The notes beneath the pieces are model-generated. The model ran no database searches, was not told the origin of the DNA, and saw nothing but the letters and a program-made list of their open reading frames with translations. 35,866 nucleotides of DNA, from positions 1 through 35,866 of the forward strand of contig NZ_JACKZA010000024.1 of assembly GCF_015100155.1 (NCBI RefSeq), read 5' to 3'. The DNA comes from Acidithiobacillus sp. HP-2 (lineage in GTDB: Bacteria; Pseudomonadota; Gammaproteobacteria; Acidithiobacillales; Acidithiobacillaceae). A program made the position numbers and the translations under genes. Of this stretch, positions 8,341-17,426 are shown piece by piece (position 1 is the first letter of the stretch; every line of letters starts with the position of its first letter).

Positions 8341-9794
8341 ATCCAGCTGTGACAGAAACCCCGAATGACACAATTTTTGCCCATGATCACCATTTGCCAA
8401 GACAGAAATTACCCGCTGATATACCCGAAGATTTACTCCGCAAGACACCGCTAAATTTGCCCAATGCTTCCGAACTGGATGTTTTGCGCCATTATACCCG
8501 CTTGTCCCAGAAAAATTTTTCCATTGATACCCAGTTTTACCCACTGGGTTCCTGTACCATGAAATATAATCCGCGTATTGCCCATGCCATGGCTTCATTA
8601 CCCGGTTTTGCCCGTCTGCATCCTGATACTCCGGCCCCCGCCATGCAGGGGCTGCTGCAGGTTCTCTGGGAACTGCAGGAATGGCTGGCGGCGGCAATGG
8701 GCATGGCTGCGGTGAGTCTGACTCCGGCGGCAGGAGCCCAGGGTGAGCTGGCTGGCGTGGCCATGATTCGCGCCTATCATCTGGCGCGGGGAGATACCGG
8801 GCGCAACAAGATGCTGATTCCTACGGCGGCCCATGGTACCAATCCAGCCAGTGCGCAAATGGCCGGATTTGAGGTTATCGAAATCCCCAACCTGCCCGAT
8901 GGTGATCTGGATATGGCCGCCTTGGATGCTCACCTGGGTCCGGATGTCGCGGGAATCATGCTCACTAATCCCTCGACTTTGGGGGTTTTTGAAAGACGTA
9001 TTGCAGAAATTGCCCAGCATGTGCATGCCGCCGGGGGCCTACTTTACTATGATGGTGCCAATCTCAATGCCATTCTTGGCCGAGTTCAGCCCGGTCAGAT
9101 GGGTTTTGATGTGATGCATCTGAACCTGCACAAAACCTTTGCCACTCCCCATGGTGGGGGTGGACCGGGGGCCGGTGCTGTGGCTGTGCAGGAACGCCTC
9201 AAGCCCTTTTTGCCACTGCCCACGGTTTTGAAAGAGCCGCATGGGGCCTTGCGCTGGATGGGTGCCAAAGATCTCCCACAAAGTATTGGTCATTTAAGTG
9301 CACATGGTGGAAATATCGGCGTATTGCTGCGTGCCCATGCGTATCTTCGGCGACTGGGCCGTAGCGGTGTAGGGCGGGTATCCGCCTATGCTGCCCTCAA
9401 TGCCAACTACCTGCTTAAAGAACTGCAGCGCCTGGGTTATCAGGCGGCTTTCCCGGAACGTCGTGCCAGTCATGAATTTATCCTGTCAGTGAGTGACTTG
9501 CACAAAGCCACAGGCATTCGCGCGCTGGATGTGGCAAAACGGCTGCTGGACTTTGGTATTCATGCTCCGACTATTTATTTTCCACAATTGGTGCCCGAAT
9601 GTTTGCTCATAGAGCCGACCGAAACCGAAAGCAAGGCAACGCTGGATCGCTTTGTCGCGGTCATGGCGCAGATTCGCCAGGAAGCGCTGGAGCAGCCGGA
9701 ATTGCTGCGGGAAGCTCCCCATCATTTGCCAGTTGGTCGACTGGATGAGGCGCTGGCCGCCCGCAAGCTGGATGTATCGGCAGCACAGGAATGA
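8337..9794 (+). CDS. gcvPB: GcvPB, glycine dehydrogenase (decarboxylating) subunit 2
   Basis: 485-residue PLP-binding subunit of the P-protein. The cofactor lysine is Lys266 in MHLNLHKTFATPHGGGGPGAG-type sequence. Other conserved parts are FYPLGSCTMKYNP, TPAAGAQGELAG, AAHGTNPASA and SAHGGNIGVLLRA. A longer open frame begins at 8262 inside gcvPA; the overlap ATGA and the family length support 8337. It ends the gcv run; the L-protein (dihydrolipoamide dehydrogenase) gene is not in the window. No clear terminator follows before the convergent msbA gene, only a 14-bp palindrome at 9866-9879. Confidence 0.95.
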   Translation: MNPAVTETPNDTIFAHDHHLPRQKLPADIPEDLLRKTPLNLPNASELDVLRHYTRLSQKNFSIDTQFYPLGSCTMKYNPRIAHAMASLPGFARLHPDTPAPAMQGLLQVLWELQEWLAAAMGMAAVSLTPAAGAQGELAGVAMIRAYHLARGDTGRNKMLIPTAAHGTNPASAQMAGFEVIEIPNLPDGDLDMAALDAHLGPDVAGIMLTNPSTLGVFERRIAEIAQHVHAAGGLLYYDGANLNAILGRVQPGQMGFDVMHLNLHKTFATPHGGGGPGAGAVAVQERLKPFLPLPTVLKEPHGALRWMGAKDLPQSIGHLSAHGGNIGVLLRAHAYLRRLGRSGVGRVSAYAALNANYLLKELQRLGYQAAFPERRASHEFILSVSDLHKATGIRALDVAKRLLDFGIHAPTIYFPQLVPECLLIEPTETESKATLDRFVAVMAQIRQEALEQPELLREAPHHLPVGRLDEALAARKLDVSAAQE

Positions 9795-9875
9795 CGAGCC
9801 TCCGTGTGACCAGCAGGTTGCCGGCAGCTGTCCAGCCAGCATTTACCCTCACTACGAATTTCAGACTGAATTAAT

Positions 9876-11540
9876 TCAGGAAATCACTTTTCCTCGTTCC
9901 AGCCGAATGATCTGATCCGCCAGACGGGTGGTGCGGGGTCGATGGGCGACAATCAGAATGGTTTTTTTGCCGTGCAATTCTGCGAGAGTTTCAGCAATGC
10001 GTTCTTCGCTTTCGCTGTCGAGATTGCTGGTCGCTTCATCCAGTACCAGCACGGGGCGATCCAGATACAGTGCGCGGGCAATGGCCAGACGCTGACGCTG
10101 ACCTCCGGAAAAATTCGCGCCATTCCCCTGGATGGGACTGTCCAGTCCGCCACTCAGGGCCAGAAAATCCCAGGCATGCGCCTGCCGGGCAGCAATTTCG
10201 GCGCGATGAGGATCGGGAGTGTCTTCACCGTAAGCAATATTGCTGAGGGCGCTGCCACTGAACAAAACCGGTTCTTGCGCTACAAAGCTGAAATAACTCC
10301 GATAGTCTCCCGCAGGGATCTGATTTTTATCCATACCGGCAACGGTAATACGGCCACTGCTGGCCGGAAGCAGGCCCAGAATCACCCGTATCAGGCTGGT
10401 TTTGCCGCTGCCACTGGGGCCCACAAAGGCGGTGGTGGTGAGCGGTGGAATGCAAATATCCAGTCCCTGAATAATGGATTCCTGGCCCAGTTGCAGGCGC
10501 AGATTGTGACATTGCCAGGTCCCCCAGGGACGCGGTTCAGTGGTAATGACAGTCTGTTCCGAAGGTTGATCCAGCCAGGCAAAAAGCCGGTCTGCGGCTG
10601 ACAACCCTTGCTGCAATTGATTATTGGCGGAAGAGAGTTGCCGCAGGGGTTCATAAATCAGCCCCAGGGCCGTAAAAAAGCTGAAAAAGGCACCGGTGCT
10701 CATGTTGCCATTAACGACCTGGCTGCCGCCCAGGTAGATAATGGCGGCAATCCCAAGGGCGGCGATCATTTCCATGACCGGCACCGTGGCTTTCTGAATC
10801 CGGGCGATCTGCATCATCAATTCGAAATAGTGCCGGGCCTGGTGTCCAAAACGTCTGGCCTCAAAAGGTTCACCCCCCTGACTTTTAATGACTTCCACAC
10901 CCCGCAGGCTTTGCGAAAACTGATCCATGATTTCGCCCATCTGTTCCTGCTGGGAGTTGCCTCTCTGGCGAAGTTTCTGGCCAAAGCGAATCAGGGGATA
11001 AAAAGCAATGGGCAGGGTTATGAGACTGATGAGCGCCAGCTTCCAGCTCATGTAAAACACCACGAAAAGCAGGGCGACAATCTGGAAGCTGGAAAGAAAA
11101 AAGCGCGCCAGCACGGAGAGACCCTGCTGGAGCAGGGTCAGATCCAGACTCATCCGCGACAGGGTGCTGCCATGACTGTGATCGATGAGGACTTCCAGGG
11201 GAAGACGCAGGGTGTGGCCGAAGAGGTTTTCCCGCAGACCGCGTAAAACCTCTTCCTCCACCCGGGCCAGATTGATGGCCTGGAGATAATCGGCAATACC
11301 CTTGACCGCGTAGATCAGGATGACCCCTAAGGGCAGCCAGACCAGCATGCTGACCTGGTGATCAATGAATATCCGATCCAGCACGGGTTTAATGATGTAA
11401 GCCATGGCACCCATGGCCGCACCAGATATCACCATAAAGAACATGGCTACGGCGACACGTCCCCGGTGGGGGCGCACCAGACCGAGAAGACGGTGAAAGC
11501 TTTGCGAACGCAGCGCAGCAGAAGCGCTATCCGCGCTCAC
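9876..11540 (-). CDS. msbA: MsbA-type ABC exporter (lipid flippase family)
   Basis: A 554-residue half-transporter with an N-terminal six-helix domain (about 20-315) and a C-terminal ATPase. The ATPase has Walker A GPSGSGKT (374-381), signature FSGGQ (478-482), Walker B VLVLDEA (497-503) and the switch histidine in IVAHRPRT. The order and length fit MsbA, which flips lipid A-core across the inner membrane, although related multidrug exporters look alike. I use msbA as the best family label, not as proof of substrate. The start ATG overlaps the fdxA stop (11537-11540), so the two genes are co-transcribed. Confidence 0.82.
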   Translation of the reverse strand: MSADSASAALRSQSFHRLLGLVRPHRGRVAVAMFFMVISGAAMGAMAYIIKPVLDRIFIDHQVSMLVWLPLGVILIYAVKGIADYLQAINLARVEEEVLRGLRENLFGHTLRLPLEVLIDHSHGSTLSRMSLDLTLLQQGLSVLARFFLSSFQIVALLFVVFYMSWKLALISLITLPIAFYPLIRFGQKLRQRGNSQQEQMGEIMDQFSQSLRGVEVIKSQGGEPFEARRFGHQARHYFELMMQIARIQKATVPVMEMIAALGIAAIIYLGGSQVVNGNMSTGAFFSFFTALGLIYEPLRQLSSANNQLQQGLSAADRLFAWLDQPSEQTVITTEPRPWGTWQCHNLRLQLGQESIIQGLDICIPPLTTTAFVGPSGSGKTSLIRVILGLLPASSGRITVAGMDKNQIPAGDYRSYFSFVAQEPVLFSGSALSNIAYGEDTPDPHRAEIAARQAHAWDFLALSGGLDSPIQGNGANFSGGQRQRLAIARALYLDRPVLVLDEATSNLDSESEERIAETLAELHGKKTILIVAHRPRTTRLADQIIRLERGKVIS

Positions 11541-11860
11541 TCTTCGAGCAGGCCTCGTTTGTCTTTCACTTCCAGCCAGGCATCGGCATCTTCCGGCGCC
11601 GGTTTTTTCTGAATAATGGCCGGCCAGACCTTGGCGAGACGTGCATTGATTTCTTCATATTCTTCCTGGCCTTCGGGCAGGTCATCGTCACGGAAAATGG
11701 CTCCGGCAGGACATTCAGGCTCACAAAGTGTGCAGTCAATACATTCGTCAGGGTCGATCACCAGAAAATTGGGACCTTCACGAAAACAGTCTACCGGACA
11801 TACATCCACGCAGTCCGTATATTTACATTTGATACAAGATTCAGTCACCACGTAGGTCAT
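11537..11860 (-). CDS. fdxA: FdxA, 7Fe (3Fe-4S/4Fe-4S) ferredoxin
   Basis: 107-residue ferredoxin of the Azotobacter FdI type. Cysteines at 9, 12, 17, 21 and 25 and at 40, 43, 46 and 50 match the CxxCxxxxCxxxC...CxxCxxCxxxC pattern. By family precedent Cys9, 17 and 50 hold the 3Fe-4S cluster and Cys21, 40, 43 and 46 the 4Fe-4S cluster. An acidic C-terminal extension ([18 protein letters not shown]) is usual for the group. It acts as a low-potential electron carrier in the cytoplasm. Head of a two-gene unit with the ABC exporter; divergent from the peroxiredoxin gene. Confidence 0.93.
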   Translation of the reverse strand: MTYVVTESCIKCKYTDCVDVCPVDCFREGPNFLVIDPDECIDCTLCEPECPAGAIFRDDDLPEGQEEYEEINARLAKVWPAIIQKKPAPEDADAWLEVKDKRGLLEE

Positions 11861-12061
11861 GGGGGCCGGGCTCCTTGGCTTTTCGGTTTAAGGGTGGCCG
11901 GGCTGCCCCGGCGAACTGGGGGCCTATTCTAGCCCAAGGCTGCCCGCCTGCCCACTATCCATATATAGACCTTTTTGATGTCCCGGATGGTAAACCCGCA
12001 CATAATTTGCTACAGTACAAATCTGGACTTTATCCCATCATTGATCCAAGAGGAGAATCCC

Positions 12062-12664
12062 ATGGCAGTATTGGTAGGTAAAAACGCCCCCGACTTTGTA
12101 GCCCCAGCAGTTATGCCTGACAACAGCATTAATGAGAAATTCCAGCTATCTCAGCACATCAAGGGTAAATATGCGGTGCTTTTCTTTTACCCTCTGGACT
12201 TTACCTTTGTCTGCCCTTCAGAAATTCTGGCTTTCAATCATCGTCTGCATGAATTTAAAAGCCGTAACACCGAAGTGATTGCCTGCAGTGTGGACTCTCA
12301 TTTTACCCATCTGGCCTGGAAAAATACGCCCGAAGAAAAGGGTGGCATTGGCCAGATCCAGTTGCCCATGGTGGCCGATTTATCCAAGAGCATTGCCCGC
12401 AATTATGACGTGCTGCTCAATGACGAAGTGGCATTGCGTGGCTCGTTCCTGATTGACCGTCAGGGTGTTGTGCGTCATGAAGTGGTCAATGATTTGCCAC
12501 TGGGACGTAATATTGATGAAATGATCCGTATGGTGGATGCCCTGCAGTTCTCCGAAGAGCACGGCGAAGTGTGTCCGGCCCAGTGGGAAAAAGGCAAGGC
12601 GGGCATGACCCCCACCGGTGAAGGTGTGGCAGATTTCCTGGCCAAGCACGGCAAGGATCTCTAA
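12062..12664 (+). CDS. Typical 2-Cys peroxiredoxin (AhpC/Prx1 type)
   Basis: 200-residue thiol peroxidase that reduces H2O2 and organic peroxides. The peroxidatic cysteine is Cys51 in FYPLDFTFVCPSE and the resolving cysteine is Cys171 in HGEVCPAQW. The arrangement and length are those of typical 2-Cys peroxiredoxins. The start ATG at 12062 is preceded by AAGAGGAGAAT, a strong ribosome binding site. A weak candidate promoter (TTGCTA, 17 bases, TTATCC at 12007-12035) lies in the 200-base gap shared with divergent fdxA. An oxidoreductase that recycles it is not encoded nearby. A stem-loop terminator follows the repeat element downstream. Confidence 0.92.
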   Translation: MAVLVGKNAPDFVAPAVMPDNSINEKFQLSQHIKGKYAVLFFYPLDFTFVCPSEILAFNHRLHEFKSRNTEVIACSVDSHFTHLAWKNTPEEKGGIGQIQLPMVADLSKSIARNYDVLLNDEVALRGSFLIDRQGVVRHEVVNDLPLGRNIDEMIRMVDALQFSEEHGEVCPAQWEKGKAGMTPTGEGVADFLAKHGKDL

Positions 12665-12678
12665 AACTGTATCTGATT

Positions 12679-12878
12679 TGAAAACGGCGGGTGGTAGCCG
12701 GGAGGCTTTTTGCTCCAACGTCCCTTGCCTGTTGTTCTAAGGCTCATCCTGCTGTCAGGAGAGAACTCGCCCTTTGGGCTCAGACAGCTCTCCTGACGGG
12801 CGCAGAATTTCGCCAAGAACAACAACGGCGCGGGCCAAAGTCGCGGCAAAGCCTCCCGGCTACCACCCGCCGTTTTCA
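12679..12878. repeat. Nested palindromic repeat element (copy 1)
   Basis: A 200-bp element with perfect 31-bp inverted ends (12679-12709 and 12848-12878). Further inverted pairs are nested inside: 8 bp (12731-12738/12816-12823) and 10 bp (12753-12762/12788-12797). It begins just after the peroxiredoxin stop codon. The flanks carry GATTTG on both sides (12675-12680 and 12880-12885), possibly a target duplication. Part of it (12815-12861) recurs inverted at 17441-17487. It encodes no convincing protein. It could be a MITE or a REP/ERIC-like dispersed element. Confidence 0.75.
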
Positions 12879-12887
12879 GGATTTGTT

Positions 12888-12923
12888 AAAAACCCGGCTG
12901 CACGATTGCCCCGGGTTTTTTTT
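12888..12923 (+). terminator. Rho-independent terminator after the peroxiredoxin gene
   Basis: Ten-bp stem AAAAACCCGG (12888-12897) / CCGGGTTTTT (12911-12920), 13-base loop, eight T in a row from 12916. It can serve the plus strand and, given the A-run, the convergent gene on the minus strand as well. Confidence 0.8.
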
Positions 12924-12927
12924 ATGA

Positions 12928-13653
12928 TCAATGCAAGCTGTGTCCAGCATTTTGCGCAGCTTCGGCCATGACGGCTTTCACGGCTTCGGGATAATCTCCC
13001 CGGGTGACCTGTTGCAGGCCTTCCTGAAAAAAAGTGTTCGCATCAGCAGGTAAGTGATGGATGAGCGCTGCAAAAGCCTTGCGCATTTCTGCCGTATCCT
13101 GGGCGCGGGTCGCGGTAATACCCCAGTTCAGCAGTAAAATACGCCAGGGCCGTTGCGGGTCGGCGCTATCCAGGTCTGCGGCATAATCGGCCGATGCGGC
13201 GGTTACCACTTCTCCCATGAGCTGGGCCAAAGTTTTGAGTTCTTCTGTTTCATTATGGCTGTTAGCCAGCACCGCCAGGCCATTGACGACCGGTTCCAGG
13301 GTATGAATGGCTCCATGCTGCGCACAAATCCAGGCGGCAATGCTGACCGTAATCATTTCCAGCGCAATTTTGGCTTGCTTTTCACCCAGTCGGTCTGCCC
13401 AGGTGGACAGATCCATGAGCAGCCCGATACTCAGGTCGGCAATGCGCTCCGGTTCGTCCTCGGGCAGGCTGGGGTCCCATCCCGATACGTCATTACTTAA
13501 CAACGTGAATAGTTGTTTCAGGGCATCGACAATCATGGGGGGGGTGATTTGTTCTCCTGTAGCTATTCCGCTGCTGGCAAAGGCCGCCAGAACCGGTTGG
13601 GTGTATTGCTCAAAGCGTTTTTGCGCTGCGGAGATGTCGAGAATAAGAGCCAA
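12928..13653 (-). CDS. Hypothetical protein, all-alpha, function unknown
   Basis: 241-residue protein that I do not recognise. It is predicted to be almost all helical (alanine, leucine and glutamate rich) with no signal peptide or membrane segment. A central region reads KIALEMITVSIAAWICAQHG and a tail TFFQEGLQQVTRGDYPEAV. The TTG start at 13653 is chosen because AGGAGG lies five bases upstream, a near-perfect ribosome binding site. It is convergent with the peroxiredoxin gene and divergent from the PHP-domain gene. Real coding status is supported by the ribosome binding site, the length and the backbone codon style. Confidence 0.7.
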   Translation of the reverse strand: MALILDISAAQKRFEQYTQPVLAAFASSGIATGEQITPPMIVDALKQLFTLLSNDVSGWDPSLPEDEPERIADLSIGLLMDLSTWADRLGEKQAKIALEMITVSIAAWICAQHGAIHTLEPVVNGLAVLANSHNETEELKTLAQLMGEVVTAASADYAADLDSADPQRPWRILLLNWGITATRAQDTAEMRKAFAALIHHLPADANTFFQEGLQQVTRGDYPEAVKAVMAEAAQNAGHSLH

Positions 13654-13756
13654 GGTTTCCTCCTGATATGCCCAAAGAAGTTCTGCGTGTTATGCTAGCA
13701 CGGATCAGTCTGGATGCTGCAGCAGAAGGTGTCCGCCAACTTCGGGAATGGTTTTT

Positions 13757-14617
13757 ATGCAACAGAGCAAAATGTTTTCACCCATTGATTTGCACATGCA
13801 TTCGCTGGCATCGGATGGCACCATGACACCCCATGATCTGGTTCAGCGGGTTCATGATTCCGGCGTTCAGGTTATGGCTTTGACGGATCATGACAACACC
13901 GCCGGATTGGTGGAAGCCGGCCTCAAGGCGGCCGAACTGGGCATTCAACTGATTCCCGGAGTAGAGGTTTCCAGTGAGTGGGAAACCCAGGGAATTCATA
14001 TTGTAGGCCTTTTTGTGGATCCCGAAAATAGGGTTTTGCAGGAAGGGCTGGCCCGGATCATGGCCTTTCGTGATTGGCGCGCGGCTGAAATCAGTCGCTT
14101 GCTAGACCAAGTCGGAATTCCCGGCGCGGAAGAGGGCGCTCGGGCCATGGCGGGTAGTCGCATGGTAGGTCGGAGTCATTTTTGTCGCTGGCTGGTTCGT
14201 CAGGGGCATTGTGCGGATGCCAGTGAAGCTTTTGGCAAATATCTGGGGCGTGGATGCAAGGCTTATGTCCCGAGCGACTGGATTCCCATGACTGAAGCCG
14301 TGCGGTGGATCAACAGTGCGGGCGGTTCTGCCATTGTTGCTCATCCCGGTCGTTACAAGCTCAGTGCTACCCGCTTGCGCAATTTGTTGACGGCTTTCCG
14401 TGAGGCCGGTGGTGCGGGTCTCGAAGTGTGTTCCGGCAGTCAGGCTGCTGGTGATCGCGAGCATTTGGGACGTCTTGCCAAAGAGCTTAACATGCTGGGT
14501 TCCCTGGGATCTGATTTTCATGGGCCGGATGTCGGTCATGCGGCCATTGGTCAATTGCTCCCTCTGCCCGACGGGGTAGAGCCGGTCTGGGCCAGAGCGG
14601 GCATTCACTTCCACTGA
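13757..14617 (+). CDS. PHP-domain phosphoesterase (RNase AM/TrpH family)
   Basis: 286-residue metal-dependent phosphoesterase. PHP motifs are all present: DLHMHSLASDGTM, LTDHDNTAG, IPGVEVSSEW, HIVGLFV, VAHPGRYK and GSDFHGPD. These supply the usual trinuclear metal site. Homologues (E. coli YciV, RNase AM) are 5'-3' exonucleases acting on short RNA or DNA and on 3',5'-bisnucleotides. I prefer ATG 13757 to the ATG at 13748, because the GGGA motif at 13744 is well placed only for the second. The AI-2E-family permease gene starts 34 bases after the stop and is probably in the same operon. Confidence 0.87.
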   Translation: MQQSKMFSPIDLHMHSLASDGTMTPHDLVQRVHDSGVQVMALTDHDNTAGLVEAGLKAAELGIQLIPGVEVSSEWETQGIHIVGLFVDPENRVLQEGLARIMAFRDWRAAEISRLLDQVGIPGAEEGARAMAGSRMVGRSHFCRWLVRQGHCADASEAFGKYLGRGCKAYVPSDWIPMTEAVRWINSAGGSAIVAHPGRYKLSATRLRNLLTAFREAGGAGLEVCSGSQAAGDREHLGRLAKELNMLGSLGSDFHGPDVGHAAIGQLLPLPDGVEPVWARAGIHFH

Positions 14618-14651
14618 TTCACTATTCGCAGTAGCTGCCCCGAGGAAGCCG

Positions 14652-15689
14652 GTGCCTAAAGAACAGGAAAATTCTCGCTACGCGCTTTGGGGCCTGGGCT
14701 TGCTGCTGCTGATTTATGCCGGAGCTGCCTATACCCTGAGTCCATTCGCTGGACCTTTGTTGATGGGGGCGGTATTGACCACGGTGGGCTGGCCCTGGCA
14801 ACTGCGTTTGGAGCGGGCTTTTCATTTGCCACGCTGGTTGGGATCATTGGTGCATGCCATCGCCTGGGTGGCCATCATCATTATTCCTTCGGTCATTATT
14901 GTGGATACCATTTTGCCCAAGGTGGCCTTGCTGATTGCCCGCTGGCAGTCCGGAGATTCACTGGTGATGGTTCCCCCTGAAGTGATGCAAATTCCCTATA
15001 TCGGGCATTGGCTGCGCTATCATCTGAGTTCACTGAATGGGGCCTATTTGTCTTCGTTTATCAGTGCCCATGCCAGCATTATTACGGATTCTCTCAATCA
15101 GCTCTGGATATTTACCCTGCACACCTTTTTCGCCGCCCTGACGGTATTCGCGTTGGCCTTGCATGGTGAGCGTATTACCGAAGCCTTGCGACTGGGAACC
15201 ACCCAGCTTTGGGGACGGGATCGGGGAGACCGTTTTTTGGCGGCCTGCCGGGATGCGGCACGTTCCGTATTGATCGGCCTGATTGGGGTCGGAGTCATTG
15301 AAGGCATGTTTATCGGTATTGCCTATGCTCTGGCGGGATTGGCACTTTGGCCCCTTTGGCTGGTGGCTACTGCGCTCATTTCACCTTTACCGTTTGGGGC
15401 TACCGCTGTAGTGGGTGCTGCCACCATCTGGCTGGCTTTTACGGGTCATTGGATAGCCGGACTAGCCGTGCTGGGTTGGGGGTTTTTCGTGATCACGGTG
15501 GCTGACCTGATTGTTCGACCGTTACTGACCGGGTCTCAGACGCAGGCGCCTTTTTTTCTGGTATTTTTCAGTATCCTCGGTGGAGCCGAAGCCTTTGGCT
15601 TGATCGGGTTGATTATCGGCCCTATTCTGGTACTGCTGGCGCGCGGTGTGTGGCGAGCCTGGGAGCGCCGCATAAGACTCCAGGAATGA
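14652..15689 (+). CDS. AI-2E/PerM family membrane permease (YdiK-like)
   Basis: 345-residue integral membrane protein with about seven to eight helices and the C-terminal family signature (LIVRPLLTGSQTQAPFFLVFFSILGG, then a glycine-rich helix). Start is GTG 14652 behind CGAGGAAG. The family was named after a proposed autoinducer-2 exporter, but members include Na+/H+ antiporters and proteins of unknown substrate, so no substrate is assigned. It follows the PHP-domain gene closely; the 92-base gap before the next gene breaks the run. Confidence 0.85.
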   Translation: MPKEQENSRYALWGLGLLLLIYAGAAYTLSPFAGPLLMGAVLTTVGWPWQLRLERAFHLPRWLGSLVHAIAWVAIIIIPSVIIVDTILPKVALLIARWQSGDSLVMVPPEVMQIPYIGHWLRYHLSSLNGAYLSSFISAHASIITDSLNQLWIFTLHTFFAALTVFALALHGERITEALRLGTTQLWGRDRGDRFLAACRDAARSVLIGLIGVGVIEGMFIGIAYALAGLALWPLWLVATALISPLPFGATAVVGAATIWLAFTGHWIAGLAVLGWGFFVITVADLIVRPLLTGSQTQAPFFLVFFSILGGAEAFGLIGLIIGPILVLLARGVWRAWERRIRLQE

Positions 15690-15781
15690 ATTTTCGCTTG
15701 TGTCGGCAATACATGCGGCAGGAACATATACTCATTTTGACCATCTAATGATCAGGTTTTCTCGTGAAGCAGGAGCGTATC

Positions 15782-16201
15782 ATGGACTACACAATGCTGG
15801 ATCAACAGTACAATCAATTGCAGCAACAAACCCAGAATAATCTGCAGGCTCTGCAGCAGGTTGCCGGGCGGGTGAACAGCCTGGCTCCGGATAACATCAC
15901 CGCCCGGGAAATCAACATGGAACTGCGGAGCCTGGCCATGAGTCTTCAGCAACAACAGCAGAATGTCGGCATGATGATGCAGCAGATGGCTCAGCGTATT
16001 CAGCAGATGGAAATGCAGATGCAGGGCATGAACCAGCAGGGTATGAACCCCAATATGCAGCAACGACCATGGAATGCGCCCATGCAGGGACAGCCGGGCA
16101 TGGGTAGCGGCTTTTTGGGAAATGTCATGACCGGATTGGGGCTGGGTGCCGGATTCGCGGTGGCAGACAATATTGTCGATGACATTTTCGACAGTTTCTG
16201 A
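15782..16201 (+). CDS. Gln/Met-rich coiled-coil protein with glycine-rich C-terminal segment
   Basis: 139-residue protein without a family I recognise. Residues 1-85 form a glutamine-rich helical region with heptad character (DQQYNQLQQQTQNNLQALQQV). A methionine- and proline-rich linker follows (about 85-108), then a glycine-rich hydrophobic stretch (GFLGNVMTGLGLGAGFAV) and an acidic end VDDIFDSF. It has no signal peptide. Start ATG 15782 is fixed by AGGAG seven bases upstream; an upstream GTG at 15764 would lack a ribosome binding site. It may self-associate through the helical part; function is unknown. Confidence 0.72.
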   Translation: MDYTMLDQQYNQLQQQTQNNLQALQQVAGRVNSLAPDNITAREINMELRSLAMSLQQQQQNVGMMMQQMAQRIQQMEMQMQGMNQQGMNPNMQQRPWNAPMQGQPGMGSGFLGNVMTGLGLGAGFAVADNIVDDIFDSF

Positions 16202-16208
16202 GTAGCGC

Positions 16209-16670
16209 GTGCCAGTTTGCGGACGTGACGACTGGTTGGCATTTGAAGCCGAGGTGCTCAGCTGGGCCAGGGCTTCAGGCTGGCGTCTGGAGCGGACGGG
16301 TCCTCTGCGCCGCAACGTCTGGCCCGTACCCAGGTTGGAGTTTCTCAGGGAAGGCGTTTTGCCGCCCGAAAGCTGGGATCAGATTCTGGGTTCATGTGCG
16401 CTTTTCGTCTCTTATGAACCCGGACGTCGGGAGGCCATCAGTAGCGAAAGCATTCCGGTCAAGTTTTATCAGGTCGAAAAAACCGCTTGGGGTTTTGCGC
16501 AAATTGCCCATTCCGGTCCCGCCGACTGGGTAGCTTGTTGTCGGGATTTACCGGGTTGGGATGTGTTGCCGGCAGAAACCGAGTCGGCCGCTTTTGCGCG
16601 TATCGGGCTCGCAACTATCCCTCCCTCTGAACGTCGGCCGGATATTTTGGCGGGAATAAAGACGGAGTGA
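16209..16670 (+). CDS. Hypothetical protein (153 aa)
   Basis: 153-residue soluble protein, GTG start at 16209, seven bases after the previous stop and four bases before rlmB, so probably co-transcribed with both. Visible segments are RLERTGPLRRNVWPVPRLEFLREGVLPPESW and EISIPVKFYQVEKTAWGFAQIAHSG-type sequence. I do not recognise a domain. Two adjacent cysteines (WVACCRDL) are the only notable residues. Confidence 0.62.
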   Translation: MPVCGRDDWLAFEAEVLSWARASGWRLERTGPLRRNVWPVPRLEFLREGVLPPESWDQILGSCALFVSYEPGRREAISSESIPVKFYQVEKTAWGFAQIAHSGPADWVACCRDLPGWDVLPAETESAAFARIGLATIPPSERRPDILAGIKTE

Positions 16671-16673
16671 CTT

Positions 16674-17423
16674 TTGCCTAAGGAACAACTTTATGGGATT
16701 CATGCGGTCCATGCTGCTCTGGATGCCGGTGAGTTAGAGGAAATCTGGGTAGCTGCGGAGCGGCACACAGATGAGAGAATCGTACCTCTTCTGGAAAAGG
16801 CCCGGGCTCTGAATTTACCCGTTCATGAGTTGCGCCATGCTGCTCTGGCCCGCAAATTCAACACGGATAAGCATCAGGGTATTGCCGGTGTGCTTTTACA
16901 GCATCCAGAGCCGGATTTTACAGATATTCTCGCTGATCTGAATGGTCAGGGTTTTCTGCTGGTGCTGGATGGTGTGCTGGATCCCCACAATCTAGGTGCC
17001 TGCTTGCGCAGCGCTGAGGCGGCTGGAGTCAGTGCGGTCATTCTCCCCAAGGACAATGCCTGCCCGGTAAATGCTACCGTTCGCAAGGCTGCAGCTGGCT
17101 CGGCTTCACGGCTGCCAGTCTGTACGGTGACCAACCTGTCCCGTGCTCTTGCGGCCTTGCAGGAGGCGGGTTTCTGGCTGATCGGCATGGCCGGGGATGC
17201 GCAGCAAAGCATTTATGATCTGGATTTGAACATGCCGCTGGTGATGGTCATGGGTGGGGAACAAAAGGGCTTGCGCCGCCTGACGCGTGAACACTGCGAT
17301 TATCTGGCGCACATACCCATGGCCGGAGCCATTGAAAGTCTCAATGTGTCCGTCGCTACGGGCATTTGTCTTTTTGAAGCCAGCCGTCAGCGACAGAGTC
17401 TGAAAACGTCGGCTATTGTTTAA
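16674..17423 (+). CDS. rlmB: RlmB, 23S rRNA (guanosine-2251-2'-O)-methyltransferase
   Basis: 249-residue SPOUT (TrmH-type) methyltransferase. An N-terminal substrate-binding domain (LYGIHAVHAAL, about 1-75) precedes the trefoil-knot domain: LDGVLDPHNLGACLRSAEA, VRKAAAGSASRLPV, VMGGEQKGLRR and IPMAGAIESLNVSVATGICLFE. These are the three SpoU motifs, with the SAM site in the last two. RlmB methylates G2251 in the peptidyl-transferase P-loop of 23S rRNA. Start TTG 16674 follows GGAG. The repeat element begins four bases after the stop and can form a hairpin that may end transcription. Confidence 0.9.
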   Translation: MPKEQLYGIHAVHAALDAGELEEIWVAAERHTDERIVPLLEKARALNLPVHELRHAALARKFNTDKHQGIAGVLLQHPEPDFTDILADLNGQGFLLVLDGVLDPHNLGACLRSAEAAGVSAVILPKDNACPVNATVRKAAAGSASRLPVCTVTNLSRALAALQEAGFWLIGMAGDAQQSIYDLDLNMPLVMVMGGEQKGLRRLTREHCDYLAHIPMAGAIESLNVSVATGICLFEASRQRQSLKTSAIV

Positions 17424-17426
17424 GCC

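Noticed and set aside
9866-9879. CTGAATTAATTCAG palindrome between gcvPB and msbA as a terminator
   Set aside because: AT-rich, no loop and no T-run; at most a chance palindrome.
13668-13826. Small plus-strand ORF (MPKEVLRVMLARIS...) before the PHP-domain gene
   Set aside because: It overlaps the start of the PHP-domain gene in another frame, and its second half is only a shadow of that gene.
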